A DNA stretch of 64,000 nucleotides from Microbacterium aurum. Lineage in GTDB: Bacteria > Actinomycetota > Actinomycetes > Actinomycetales > Microbacteriaceae. The notes beneath the pieces are model-generated. The model had not been told where the DNA came from and did not search any database. It worked only from the letters and a program-made list of their open reading frames with translations. Each line of letters starts with the position of its first letter. The stretch's first letter is position 1. A program made the position numbers and the translations under genes. Location: the NCBI RefSeq assembly GCF_016907815.1, contig NZ_JAFBCQ010000001.1, positions 992,001 to 1,056,000 of the forward strand. Direction: 5' to 3'. Positions 49,899 to 58,435 of the stretch are shown here, in pieces.

Positions 49899-50842
49899 GC
49901 CGGCCGCTGCAGATCGGGTTCGCGGGCCTGGCGCACTCGCATCCGTACTCCGATGCCGAGAACGCGCTCGCCGTCGGCGCGGAGATCGTCGGTGTGGCGG
50001 ACCCCGACCCCCGCCGCCGCGCCGAGTTCGCCCACCGGTTCGGCTGCCCCCAGCGCGACTCGCTCGCCGCGCTCTGCGCCCGGCGCCCCGACCTGATCAT
50101 CGCGACGCCGCATCTCGACGACGTGCCCCGCACTGCGGCGCTGCTCGCCGCGTCCGGCGCGCCGGTGTTCTTCAACAAGGTCATCGCGGCGAATCGGCGG
50201 CAGCTGGAGGCGTGGGACGAGGCGGTCGACGGGGTCCCGTCGTCGCTGATCGGGACGAGCTCGGTGCTGCGGTTCGCTCCCGCCGTGCAGGAGCTGCGTC
50301 GAGCGACGGCGGATGCGGAGATCCTCGGCATCCGCGTGATCGCGCAGCACGACAACGCCCTGTTCCGCTCCGCAGGCCGGGAATGGCAGGACGATCCCAC
50401 CGTCGGCGGCGGCACGCTCGTCACCGTCGGGGTGCACGCCTGGGAGATGGTCGACGTGCTGCTGCCCGGCGCCGTGCTCACCGGCTCGACGGGATGGGTG
50501 CGACGGCGGGCGGGTTCACCGACACGCTCCGAAGACGCCGCAGCGGTGTCGGGAACGCTGAGCCTGCCCGGCGGGGGCGCGGTGCCGGTCGAGGCATGGG
50601 TGACCGGCGTACCCGGCCCGGACCGCTATGCGATCGAGGCCCTCACGGCCGACGGGGTCGCCGCCGCCGACATCGGCCGCGACGCCGACGCGGACGAGGC
50701 CATGGGCTTCGCCGGACTGATCCGCGAGCTCGCCGCCGCCGCGCGAGAGGGGCGGCTGCCCGTGGACGGCGCGCAGTCCCGGACGGTGGTCGCCAACACA
50801 ATCCGGGCGGCCGAGATCGCCAGGGGCACGGGCGCCTCATAG
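49895..50842 (+). CDS. Gfo/Idh/MocA-family oxidoreductase
   Basis: This 315-residue protein has the N-terminal Rossmann fold IGFAGLAHSHPYSDAENALAVGAEIVGVADPDP. The usual catalytic E-K-P motif is altered to FFNKVIAANRRQLEAW, with the Lys retained. GVHAWEMVDVLLPG in the C-terminal domain contributes the active-site His. Family members oxidise sugars or inositols. It is the last gene of the importer operon, ended by the bidirectional terminator at 50859. Confidence 0.88.
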   Translation: MSRPLQIGFAGLAHSHPYSDAENALAVGAEIVGVADPDPRRRAEFAHRFGCPQRDSLAALCARRPDLIIATPHLDDVPRTAALLAASGAPVFFNKVIAANRRQLEAWDEAVDGVPSSLIGTSSVLRFAPAVQELRRATADAEILGIRVIAQHDNALFRSAGREWQDDPTVGGGTLVTVGVHAWEMVDVLLPGAVLTGSTGWVRRRAGSPTRSEDAAAVSGTLSLPGGGAVPVEAWVTGVPGPDRYAIEALTADGVAAADIGRDADADEAMGFAGLIRELAAAAREGRLPVDGAQSRTVVANTIRAAEIARGTGAS

Positions 50843-50858
50843 CCCCCGCGCTCGAGCC

Positions 50859-50895
50859 GTCGGAGGCCGGCCCACCCGAAGGGCCGGCCTCCGAC
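50859..50895. terminator. Bidirectional hairpin terminator between convergent genes
   Basis: A perfect 15-bp stem (GTCGGAGGCCGGCCC with GGGCCGGCCTCCGAC) closes a 7-base loop. It sits between the oxidoreductase stop (50842) and the stop of the secreted protein (50906). No T-run follows on either side. Confidence 0.75.
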
Positions 50896-50905
50896 GACGC
50901 CCGGA

Positions 50906-53257
50906 TCAGCCGGCGGGCTGCCAGGGGCCCCAGGGATCGCCGGGCATCTGGTTCCTGGTCCACCACTTCGCGGTGTAGACCACGCTCTCATGCACGGCGG
51001 TCTCGCCGGCGACGAAGATGCGCGACGGCGTCCACAGGGCGGTGCCGTCCTCGGTCTCTGCGATCTCCTGCCACGGGCCCGACGGATCGCCCGGCTCCTG
51101 GTTCTGCGTCCACCACGTGGCACGCCAGGTGCTTCCGGCGCGACGCACCTCGTCGCCCGTGTCGTAGACGGCGCCGCTGTCCCACGGCGCGGGCAGGACG
51201 TCGCCCAGCGCGAAGTTCCAGCGGTACAGGGTCGCGACCCTGGCGTAGTACAGGTTGCCGTCGGAGCCCTCCGTGAGGTGCCCCGCGCCGTCGGCGGCGA
51301 GCAGCTCCGCGGTGAAGGAGGCCGGATCCACGCGCCACAGCGAACCGCTGGCCGTCGCGTACAGGTAGCCGTCGTCACGGAACACGATCGAGCGGTCGGC
51401 CGCGTACATGCTGGTGCGGTGCGGGAAGACCTGCTCGGAGCGGATCACCGAGCCATCGACGGGGTCGACATTGAACAGGTACCCGTCGGCGATGCCCCAC
51501 AGCACGCCGTCCTCGTCGAAGGTCAGCGCGTTCACCGACACCGCGCCCGGCACCGGCACCGTGCGGTACACCACGTCTCCGCTCTCCGGATCGAAGGCGA
51601 ACAGCTCGGCCTCCGCGGCCGTGGGCTCGGTGCCGTACCCGCCGTTGATCGTCGTGCCGGCGTAGATCAGTCCGTCGCGTTCGGCGAGCGAGACCACGCC
51701 CTGATCGGGCACCAGGTTGCGATGCACCTCGGTGTCGCCGGTGGCCGGATCCCACAGGGTGATCGCCCCACCGAGGCGACCGGAGACCGGAACCGTGGAC
51801 ACCGCCATCCGGTCGCCGACGCGGACCAGGGAGTGCGGACGATCCTGCTCGTCCCCGATGCTCACCGGCGCGCCGGGGTTGGTGCCGTTCGCCCACGGCT
51901 GCGTGGTGTCGTAGCGGAGCAGGTCGGCCTTGGGGTAGCGGCCGAGCACCAGGCTGTCGCCGAACGTGCCGATGCCCTCGATCTGCCCCGCTCCGGGCAG
52001 CAGCGTGTACTGATCGGTCGCAGGGTCGAACCGCGACATCCCGGGAGGGGAGAGGAAGCCGCTGATGTAGAGGCCGCCGTCCGGCCCGGCGCCGATGGTC
52101 TGGATCGGGTTCGGCGTGCTCTCCAGGTCGGCCTCGCCGAAGTAGAGACCCTTGCGCTTGGTCTCGTTCCAGGTGTAGATCCGGCCGTTGTAGTAGGTCA
52201 TGATCGCGGTCATGCCGGGCCAGGTCTCCTGGTCGGGATCCTCGTACCACATCCACGCGCCGGGGAAGGCGTTCGGATTGAAGCCGAGCGGCGAGTAGGT
52301 GTGCGTCTCGAGGTCGTACCGGTAGATGCCCACGGGATCGACGCCGTTGTTGAGGCGGAACCACACCGACTTCCCGGACGGATCCGCCTGCGAGATCACC
52401 CGTCCGGTGACCTTCGGCACCGTGTTCACGACCGACAGATCGGAGGTGTCGTAGACGATCAGCGTGTTGATCGGCTCCACTCTGACGAAGAGGTATCCGC
52501 CGGCGAGCGTCATGTCGTAGGTCGTCCCCTGTCCGGCGATCGGGATCGGGATGTCGGTCACCTCGCCCGTGTGGCGGTCGTAGCGCGCGAGCTTCGCGTT
52601 CGGCTGGCTCCCGGCGTAGACGTAGTCGTCGTCGATCGCCAGCGAGCGCAGGTAGGTCTCCCCGGCGTTCACCTGACCGAGGTCCGCTGTCTGGCCGGTC
52701 GTCGGATCGAGTGAGAACAGCCGTCCGCCGGGGTAGGTCCCGCCGTAGACCATGCCGTCCGGCGCGGTCGCCAGTCGCCAGATCTGCTGTCCGGGGAACG
52801 GCGTGCCGTGGTCGGTGATCTCCTGATCCCCCGGCTTCCAGCTGTAGAGCTGGCCCTCGGTCATGCCGAAGTAGACCGTCCCGTCGACGGCGTTGAAGGT
52901 GTTCGCCCAGCTGTTGACGCCCGCGGGCACCCGCTGCTTGAAGATCACCTTGTTGCCGGTGCCGCCGGCGGTGTCGGGCAGCACCTCGGTCACCTGGAAC
53001 ATGGCGGGGACCTCGGCGTTGCCGTTCGTCACCCAGAAGGCGAGCGGCGTGCCGTCGGCATCGGTGCCGAGCGATGACTCCGGGGAGAGCACCTTCCCGT
53101 CGATCGGATATCCGAGGTCCTCCTCGGCGCCGGCGCGGGCGGTCGTCTCCGGTGCCGGCGCGTCCTCCGGGGCGGCGAGAGCGGGTGAGCCGAGCATCAG
53201 CGTCGAGCCGATGACTGCGGCCGCGATGGTCGCGGCCACCATCCTGCGAGTACCCAT
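50906..53257 (-). CDS. Secreted beta-propeller protein with two CBM5/12-type modules
   Basis: This 783-residue protein starts with a Sec signal peptide (MGTRRMVAATIAAAVIGSTL, cleavage near PALAA at residue 29). About 640 residues of WD/PQQ/SMP-30-like repeats follow (recurring YxG-x-LYxW, D-x-T-G-x-T and A-x-DG-x-VYGGTYPGG blades). Two C-terminal chitin-binding-type modules then appear, each ending W-x-x-x-x-x-P-G-D-P-x-GPWQ: DTGDEVRRAGSTWRATWWTQNQEPGDPSGPWQ and SVVYTAKWWTRNQMPGDPWGPWQ. It is convergent to the importer operon. It likely binds or cleaves a polysaccharide outside the cell; no catalytic residues can be named. Confidence 0.88.
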   Translation of the reverse strand: MGTRRMVAATIAAAVIGSTLMLGSPALAAPEDAPAPETTARAGAEEDLGYPIDGKVLSPESSLGTDADGTPLAFWVTNGNAEVPAMFQVTEVLPDTAGGTGNKVIFKQRVPAGVNSWANTFNAVDGTVYFGMTEGQLYSWKPGDQEITDHGTPFPGQQIWRLATAPDGMVYGGTYPGGRLFSLDPTTGQTADLGQVNAGETYLRSLAIDDDYVYAGSQPNAKLARYDRHTGEVTDIPIPIAGQGTTYDMTLAGGYLFVRVEPINTLIVYDTSDLSVVNTVPKVTGRVISQADPSGKSVWFRLNNGVDPVGIYRYDLETHTYSPLGFNPNAFPGAWMWYEDPDQETWPGMTAIMTYYNGRIYTWNETKRKGLYFGEADLESTPNPIQTIGAGPDGGLYISGFLSPPGMSRFDPATDQYTLLPGAGQIEGIGTFGDSLVLGRYPKADLLRYDTTQPWANGTNPGAPVSIGDEQDRPHSLVRVGDRMAVSTVPVSGRLGGAITLWDPATGDTEVHRNLVPDQGVVSLAERDGLIYAGTTINGGYGTEPTAAEAELFAFDPESGDVVYRTVPVPGAVSVNALTFDEDGVLWGIADGYLFNVDPVDGSVIRSEQVFPHRTSMYAADRSIVFRDDGYLYATASGSLWRVDPASFTAELLAADGAGHLTEGSDGNLYYARVATLYRWNFALGDVLPAPWDSGAVYDTGDEVRRAGSTWRATWWTQNQEPGDPSGPWQEIAETEDGTALWTPSRIFVAGETAVHESVVYTAKWWTRNQMPGDPWGPWQPAG

Positions 53258-53402
53258 GAGTATCCTTCGACCTTGCTTCCGAGATGGACTGAATTAGCAC
53301 AGGGCGCAGAGAAAACTCGTACATGCTTCCCTGATACCTATGCGCCGTGGTGGGGTCCAATATCACAGATATGTGTGATAATCGCAAGACCTACATGAGG
53401 TG

Positions 53403-54151
53403 TTCGTCAACGTACGCCGTGAGCGCACGGTGGAGGCCTCTGAGATGCCGTGGCGCGGGGAGCACCTTCCGCCCCGCGAGTCAGACCGCTGGGCGACCTT
53501 GCTCACCGCGTCCGGGCTCACCGTCGAGCAGGTCGAAGACGTGCTCAGCTCCGACGCCTACGGCGCACTGTCGGCCGAGCTGCGTCACGCCGAAGCCAAC
53601 CACCATGACCTTGATGCGCTGCTCCCGCGTCTGGTGGCGGCGCGGAGTCTGGACGATGCCGACGACATCGCCTCTGTCCTCCACACCCGCGTGGCACGCG
53701 CCACCGCCCGGCCCGCCGGATCAGGCCGAACCCGCAAGCGCCCGATGCTTATCGTCGGCCTGATCCCGCACGCCGGCGGACAGATGACCGACGACGTGCG
53801 GCAAGCCCTGGACGAGCGCCGCGAGCTGATCGAGGCTCGCGCCGGGCCGTGCTCCGTGGCTCCTTGACCGATGAGGAACCGTGGACGGCAGACCTCGGCA
53901 CGGCACCGAGGGGCGAAAAGGAGAAGGCGGCGTGGTGGCGCGCCGCCTGCACCATCGCGGCCTACCGCGACCGCTACGGCATCACCGACGACCGGACCCC
54001 GCTCGGCGCGGCACCGGAGAGCACCAGCCAGAAGATCGACGCCATCCGCGCCCGCGCCGCCCTCAACCGCGCCCACGCCATCACCAACGACGAGCAGTCG
54101 GCGCAGCAGGTACGACAGACCGCGGCGGCTCGGCCCGCTCGGAGCCTGTGA
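53403..54151 (+). pseudogene. MobF relaxase, C-terminal fragment with a frameshift
   Basis: The first frame (to about 53845) reads DRWATLLTASGLTVEQVEDVLSSDAYGALSAELRHAEANHHD then LLPRLVAARSLDDADDIASVLHTRV and RKRPMLIVGLIPHAGGQMTDDVRQALDERRELIE. Near 53845 the frame shifts and continues VLRGSLTDEEPWTADLG and YRDRYGITDD-x-TPLG. From memory this whole stretch is the conserved tail of actinobacterial TrwC-type relaxases. The start is missing: native sequence begins at about 53403 just inside the promoter region of the beta-propeller gene. Its N-terminal counterpart is at 31763-32633. Confidence 0.8.
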
Positions 54152-54219
54152 CGAGCGGAGTTGCACGGACCGAGCTACAACATGCCGTGAGTGTCGGTGC
54201 TCGCGGATACGGTCAAGAC

Positions 54220-54396
54220 ATGAGCGACACGCACAAAGTGAGCCCCTACGGCTCGGCGCGCGATCTTCCGTCCGTCAAGGAGATGGAGCAGCAGATCGCA
54301 GCGTTCAAGCTGCTTGGCTTGCTGCTGCCGAAGGCGCAACGGAAGCAGCTCAAGAACTTGCAGAGTGAGCACCGGCGCATCATTGGGATTGTTGAC
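54220..54396 (+). pseudogene. Small protein cut by an IS3 remnant
   Basis: From ATG 54220 the frame reads MSDTHKVSPYGSARDLPSVK and then EMEQQIAAFKLLGLLLPKAQRKQLKNLQSEHRRIIGIVD. The latter looks like an amphipathic helical protein. At about 54396 the native sequence is replaced by IS3 sequence, and the open frame beyond is only the antisense of the transposase. It directly follows the relaxase tail, so it may be an accessory gene of the conjugative element. Confidence 0.5.
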
Positions 54397-54469
54397 TGTC
54401 TTCCATGGCCCGGATCGAGCGGGTCCGCGGACGAGTTCGGCCTTGTAGTAGCCGTTCACCGTGCATCTT

Positions 54470-54679
54470 CCGGCGCCCGTAGACGCCGTAGTTCTCCGCA
54501 TGCAGCCGCACGACCTCCGGGACGAGGAGATCGTCCTTCAGTTGCCTGGCCGACGGCGCACGGCCGACAGCGGCGCGGTTGCCGCGTGCGGTGAGGAAGC
54601 CCTGGACCGCCGGTCGGAGGACCCGGCAGATGAGCTCGACCCCGAAACGATCCCGGTGCTCGTTGATGAACCGGATCAT
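54470..54679 (-). pseudogene. IS3 OrfB, N-terminal fragment
   Basis: MIRFINEHRDRFGVELICRV then LRPAVQGFLTARGNRAA and LHAENYGVYGRRKMHG are the first 70 residues of the second reading frame of an IS3 element, including the HTH_21-type region. The DDE catalytic domain is absent; after MHG the frame continues with unrelated residues to 54380. It normally would be made by frameshifting from OrfA. Confidence 0.8.
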
Positions 54680-54684
54680 CTCGG

Positions 54685-54990
54685 TCAGGGGCGGTCGAGC
54701 TCCTTCGCGAAAAACACGCTCGCAGCCTTGAGGATCTCGTTGGCCTTGCGCAGCTCGGCGTTCTCCTTCCGCAGCCGCTTGATCTCCGCCGCCGCATCGG
54801 TGGTCAGCCCAGGCTTCACGCCCGCGTCGACCTCGTATCGGCGCTGCCAGAGTCGCAGCGTCTCGGGGCTCATCCCGAGCAGCCCGGCGACATGCCGCAC
54901 GGCGCTCATCATCGTCGGGTGCGACGGTCGCGTCTCCGCGAGCATCCGCAACGCCCGCTCACGCATCTCCGGCGAATACTTCCTGTTCAT
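54685..54990 (-). CDS. IS3-family transposase OrfA
   Basis: This 101-residue protein has the HTH_Tnp_1 fold: YSPEMRERALRMLAETRPSH, VAGLLGMSPETLRLWQRRYE, then a leucine-zipper-like helix AEIKRLRKENAELRKANEILKAASVFFAKELDRP. Complete, but useless for transposition without OrfB. Confidence 0.88.
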   Translation of the reverse strand: MNRKYSPEMRERALRMLAETRPSHPTMMSAVRHVAGLLGMSPETLRLWQRRYEVDAGVKPGLTTDAAAEIKRLRKENAELRKANEILKAASVFFAKELDRP

Positions 54991-55147
54991 CGAGTTCCAT
55001 CCTTGCTAGAAGAACGGAACGAAAGTCAGGCCGATTCATATCGTCGAGTTCATCCTTGCGACTCGGACGGAGCCTTGACCGACCGTCAAGCGACAGGACA
55101 TGCCCGTAATGGAAGGCCTCCGCCAAATCTCAGGGTCGCCAGGTCGG

Positions 55148-55187
55148 TTGACGTGGGCCTGGAGGTCTCCCTCCAGGCCCACGTCAA
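55148..55187 (-). terminator. Perfect 17-bp hairpin after the DUF5107 gene
   Basis: TTGACGTGGGCCTGGAG pairs with CTCCAGGCCCACGTCAA around a six-base loop. It lies one base after the DUF5107 gene stop. There is no T-run, as is common for high-GC actinobacterial terminators. Confidence 0.75.
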
Positions 55188-55188
55188 C

Positions 55189-58100
55189 TCATTTGGGCGG
55201 GAATAGCAGCAGGTCCGGAAGCGAGGTCGCGAAGTAGTCGATGGTCCCGTCCTCACCTATCGGCCGCACTTCTGTCGACGCGCGGATTCGCTTCCGCACT
55301 TCGTCCGCCTGCTGAAGATCTCCCGTGCGTTCTAGGAGATCAGCCCATCGTCCGAAGAGCGTCGTCGTGTCGGCGAGCGGATGCCGATCCTCGCCGATGT
55401 TAGGGGGCACAGCCACCGCTGTCGCAATCGCGTTGAGTGCCCCTGTGAGGTCGCCGGACCTTTCCGCTTCCTCGGCACGAACGAGGCCGATCCGCTCCCA
55501 AACGCCCAGCACTTTCCCCTCCCCTCCTTCCCAGGGCGCGAAGGGGCGCGTTTGAAGAACTTGCAGTGCCTCTTCCCATCGACCCACGTCAACCAGAAGG
55601 TCTGTGTACTCGACGGTGAGGTCATCGCGCGAGAAGGCTATGTCGCGGTGCGGCTCCAACAGGCTGAGCCTATCTTCGGCAGACACGGCCATCCGTTCGA
55701 GCAGCTGATCCCTCTCGAACAGCAGTCGACCGTCGGGTTTCGCTTCGATCGCACGGTTGTAGAGACCGCTCGCAGCGTCGAGGTCACCTTCGACCGCATA
55801 CACGGCTAAGGCAGCATTCCGCAGCGCTCGCGTCGACGCTGTCGGACGGGCGATCACCTCGCGCCACAGCTTCAACGCTTCCGCTTGGCGCCCGCGGTCG
55901 AAAAGGAGCATCGCCAGCAGATCTTGGGCCCTTTCGTCATCAGGGTCGGCGCGAAGCGCGGCCTGTAGCGCGTCGTGATCGTCGAGTCCCGCAGGGAAGC
56001 AAAGCGCATCTGGAACGAGATGGGCAGCCTCTCTTGCAGCAGCGGCGCCGTGCGAGTCGCCCAGAAGCTCCAGTAGCTGCGCACGACGATAATGGGCGAT
56101 CGGTCGGACTTCGCCAGCCGGGGTTACGTCCGCGCGGCCTGCGATCTCGAGCAGTCTCAGCGCGAGTTCGGTTTCACCGGCAGCGCTGAGATCGGTTGCC
56201 ACGTCCATGATCGTTCGGCCGTCGAGTGAGCCGGCGGCCTCTTCCCCGTCACGCAGAACACGAGCGACGTGATCGAGAGGGTCGGCGGCCAGCAGGTGAT
56301 CCACCAACCTGGTCGCATCGTCCGTCCGCCCGGACTTTCGCAGAGTTATAGCGCGGATGACAACTGCTCGTGCGTCTGCAGGATTACTCGCAAGCACCTG
56401 ATCGATTTTCTCAATTGCGACAGAGCGGTCACCCCGTTGAAGCGCGAGTCGTGCGATCTCAACCCCTGCGGGAGCTGCCCATCGCCCGTCCCACGCTGCC
56501 TTCGCCAGCGCATCGACGGCCTCATCGTGACGACCAGTGCGAGCGAGAACCATCCCGAGTAGGTAAGAAGCCTCACCGTCACGCGGGTTTCCGTTCAGCG
56601 CGGTAGCTCGCTCCAGGCCTACACGAAGGTGCGTTTCAGCTACCAGATACTCACCGCGGCGATATGCCACGTCGGCCAGAGCCACTCTGCACCTGGCGTC
56701 GCCGGGATCGCGCCGGATCGCTTCTTCCCAGTACGGCAGCGGAGAGCGGGTTGGATGCCGGTACTGATGGAGGTGCATGCCGGTCCAGAACAACTCGTCG
56801 TTGCTCTGGATGTCACCCGGGAGCGGAGGTGCCGATGCTGTCCGCGGTTCCGTCGCGGGGCCCTCCACCCGAGGCCGACGCTGGAGGACGATGTCCGCGC
56901 CCTGAGTAACGCGCACTTCGAGGTCGGCTGCCTCAGTCCCGGCTGGCAGAGATCCTGTCCAGGTCCATGCGTCTCCGGGGACGAGGTCTGATTCCACTCC
57001 CAGAATCTCTTCGTCGCTGGCAATGATCTCGATGCGCGAGCCGGGGCGCGCAAAAGTCACGGCAACTCCGATCGCTACCCGGTCCGCGCTCAGGATTTTG
57101 ATGCTGATGGCACCTTCCGGGGAGGCGTAGTCGACCGGGCCGATTCTCTGAATTGGGAACCATGTCTGGGTGAACTGTTTCGTCTCACCTGGCTCCAGCC
57201 AAGCGAAGTCCGGCTGGTTGTCTGTGTACACGCCAGCCATGAGCTCCACGTAGGGTCCGTCGCCATCGGTCAAGAGGCGGTCCCAGGCGTGTCCGAATGG
57301 GGAGTTCCCCCACGTCCACTGCTTCTTCCCGGGAGCGATGTGTCGGTCGGCGACGTGGACGAACCCTGCCTCCGCGTCGTGGTCGTACCCGCCGAAGAAG
57401 TCTTCCTTGGTCGCTGTGACCATGTACGAGGTGGGGACTGGGATGTTCTTGTACCAGTCCAAGCGATCACCCCCATCCTTCGCCATCGCAGGGTAGTCGA
57501 CGCCGTAGTAGGGGCGGTCCGCGTGTGGGAACGCCGTGATGGCCCTGCGCGCGTGGTCCGCGACGAAGTGCACATCGCTCGGGAAAAACGATTGGTAGTT
57601 GTCGTGAACTCGCGCGGCCACGTTCGCCCACCAGAGAAATGTTTGCGACTCGCTCGTCCTGTTGTGCAGCTTGACGACGAGTTCGACAGCGGCCCTATCC
57701 GGGTGCAGCCGGATCCCGTGCATCCCCTTCATTCGCGCGAACGGGTCGTGGTCAGAACACCACACGGTGACTGTTCCATCTGGCGCCTGTTCGATGTGAG
57801 TTGAGACGGGGAGGTAGGTCGCCGGCCTGTGATGCTGCGGCCAGTTGAATTCCACTCCCCCAGATACCCACGGGCCAGCGAGGCCTACGAGCGCCGGCTT
57901 GATCACGTTGTTCCGGTAGAAGAAGTCGTACTCGGCCGTCTTGTCGTAGCCGATATGGATCCGCCCTCCTAGTTCGGGCAGTACGACCAGCCTGATCCAG
58001 CGATTCTCGAGGTGGATGGCCTGCCACTGCCGTGGCGCGCCCTCCGTATCCACCCTGTCGATGAACGGGATTGGGTACACGCGTCCACTAGACCCCTGAT

Positions 58101-58317
58101 ACACCCGACGGTCGACGAAGAGGGGGTACGGGTCGGGGTCACCCACCTCATAGGTGTGGACCGTGATCGGCTGGGACCACGCAACACTGCCGCCGGCTGC
58201 GAGTTCGGCGGCAAGATGCGGTGGAGCGGACGGGAGCTGTATGCGGGGCGTCTCTGACACCCTCACAGCAAAACCTGACCGGTAGGCCCGGGACAGTGGC
58301 AAATGGCGCGTCGGCAT
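55189..58317 (-). CDS. DUF5107 domain protein with TPR repeats
   Basis: This protein of about 1040 residues has two regions. Residues 40-370 form the DUF5107 beta-rich domain (QAIHLENRWIRLVVLPELGGRIHIGYDKTAEYDFFYRNNVIKPALVG, then GGVEFNWPQHHRPATY and WGNSPFGHAWDRLLTDGDGPYVELMAGVYTDNQPDFAWLEPGE), which resembles galactose-mutarotase/GH folds. Residues 530-1000 form tetratricopeptide repeats (YRRGEYLVAETHLRVGLERAT, GRHDEAVDALAKAAWDGRW and more). No signal peptide is visible. GTG 58260 is an alternative start. It is divergent from the GH97 gene, with about 120-180 bp shared promoter region. It probably acts on cytoplasmic oligosaccharides; this is inferred. Confidence 0.85.
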   Translation of the reverse strand: MPTRHLPLSRAYRSGFAVRVSETPRIQLPSAPPHLAAELAAGGSVAWSQPITVHTYEVGDPDPYPLFVDRRVYQGSSGRVYPIPFIDRVDTEGAPRQWQAIHLENRWIRLVVLPELGGRIHIGYDKTAEYDFFYRNNVIKPALVGLAGPWVSGGVEFNWPQHHRPATYLPVSTHIEQAPDGTVTVWCSDHDPFARMKGMHGIRLHPDRAAVELVVKLHNRTSESQTFLWWANVAARVHDNYQSFFPSDVHFVADHARRAITAFPHADRPYYGVDYPAMAKDGGDRLDWYKNIPVPTSYMVTATKEDFFGGYDHDAEAGFVHVADRHIAPGKKQWTWGNSPFGHAWDRLLTDGDGPYVELMAGVYTDNQPDFAWLEPGETKQFTQTWFPIQRIGPVDYASPEGAISIKILSADRVAIGVAVTFARPGSRIEIIASDEEILGVESDLVPGDAWTWTGSLPAGTEAADLEVRVTQGADIVLQRRPRVEGPATEPRTASAPPLPGDIQSNDELFWTGMHLHQYRHPTRSPLPYWEEAIRRDPGDARCRVALADVAYRRGEYLVAETHLRVGLERATALNGNPRDGEASYLLGMVLARTGRHDEAVDALAKAAWDGRWAAPAGVEIARLALQRGDRSVAIEKIDQVLASNPADARAVVIRAITLRKSGRTDDATRLVDHLLAADPLDHVARVLRDGEEAAGSLDGRTIMDVATDLSAAGETELALRLLEIAGRADVTPAGEVRPIAHYRRAQLLELLGDSHGAAAAREAAHLVPDALCFPAGLDDHDALQAALRADPDDERAQDLLAMLLFDRGRQAEALKLWREVIARPTASTRALRNAALAVYAVEGDLDAASGLYNRAIEAKPDGRLLFERDQLLERMAVSAEDRLSLLEPHRDIAFSRDDLTVEYTDLLVDVGRWEEALQVLQTRPFAPWEGGEGKVLGVWERIGLVRAEEAERSGDLTGALNAIATAVAVPPNIGEDRHPLADTTTLFGRWADLLERTGDLQQADEVRKRIRASTEVRPIGEDGTIDYFATSLPDLLLFPPK

Positions 58318-58435
58318 GGACGTTTCGATTCATCCGAATGTCCAGGCAGACACCGCCGAATCACTATACGGCGTGCCGCTGGAAGCGCATAGTGTCTCCC
58401 CAGGCGAAGAGATCGCCAAGGAATCAGGAGACGAA

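Larger units (their letters stand above)
54397..55070 (-). mobile_element. IS3-family remnant (OrfA intact, OrfB truncated)
   Basis: The remnant holds OrfA (54990-54685) and the first 70 or so codons of OrfB (54679-54470). The integrase domain of OrfB is missing, so the element was cut at about 54470 or 54397. Upstream of OrfA, two near-copies of TCGAGTTCATCCTTGC lie at 54989-55005 and 55035-55050. Confidence 0.7.
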
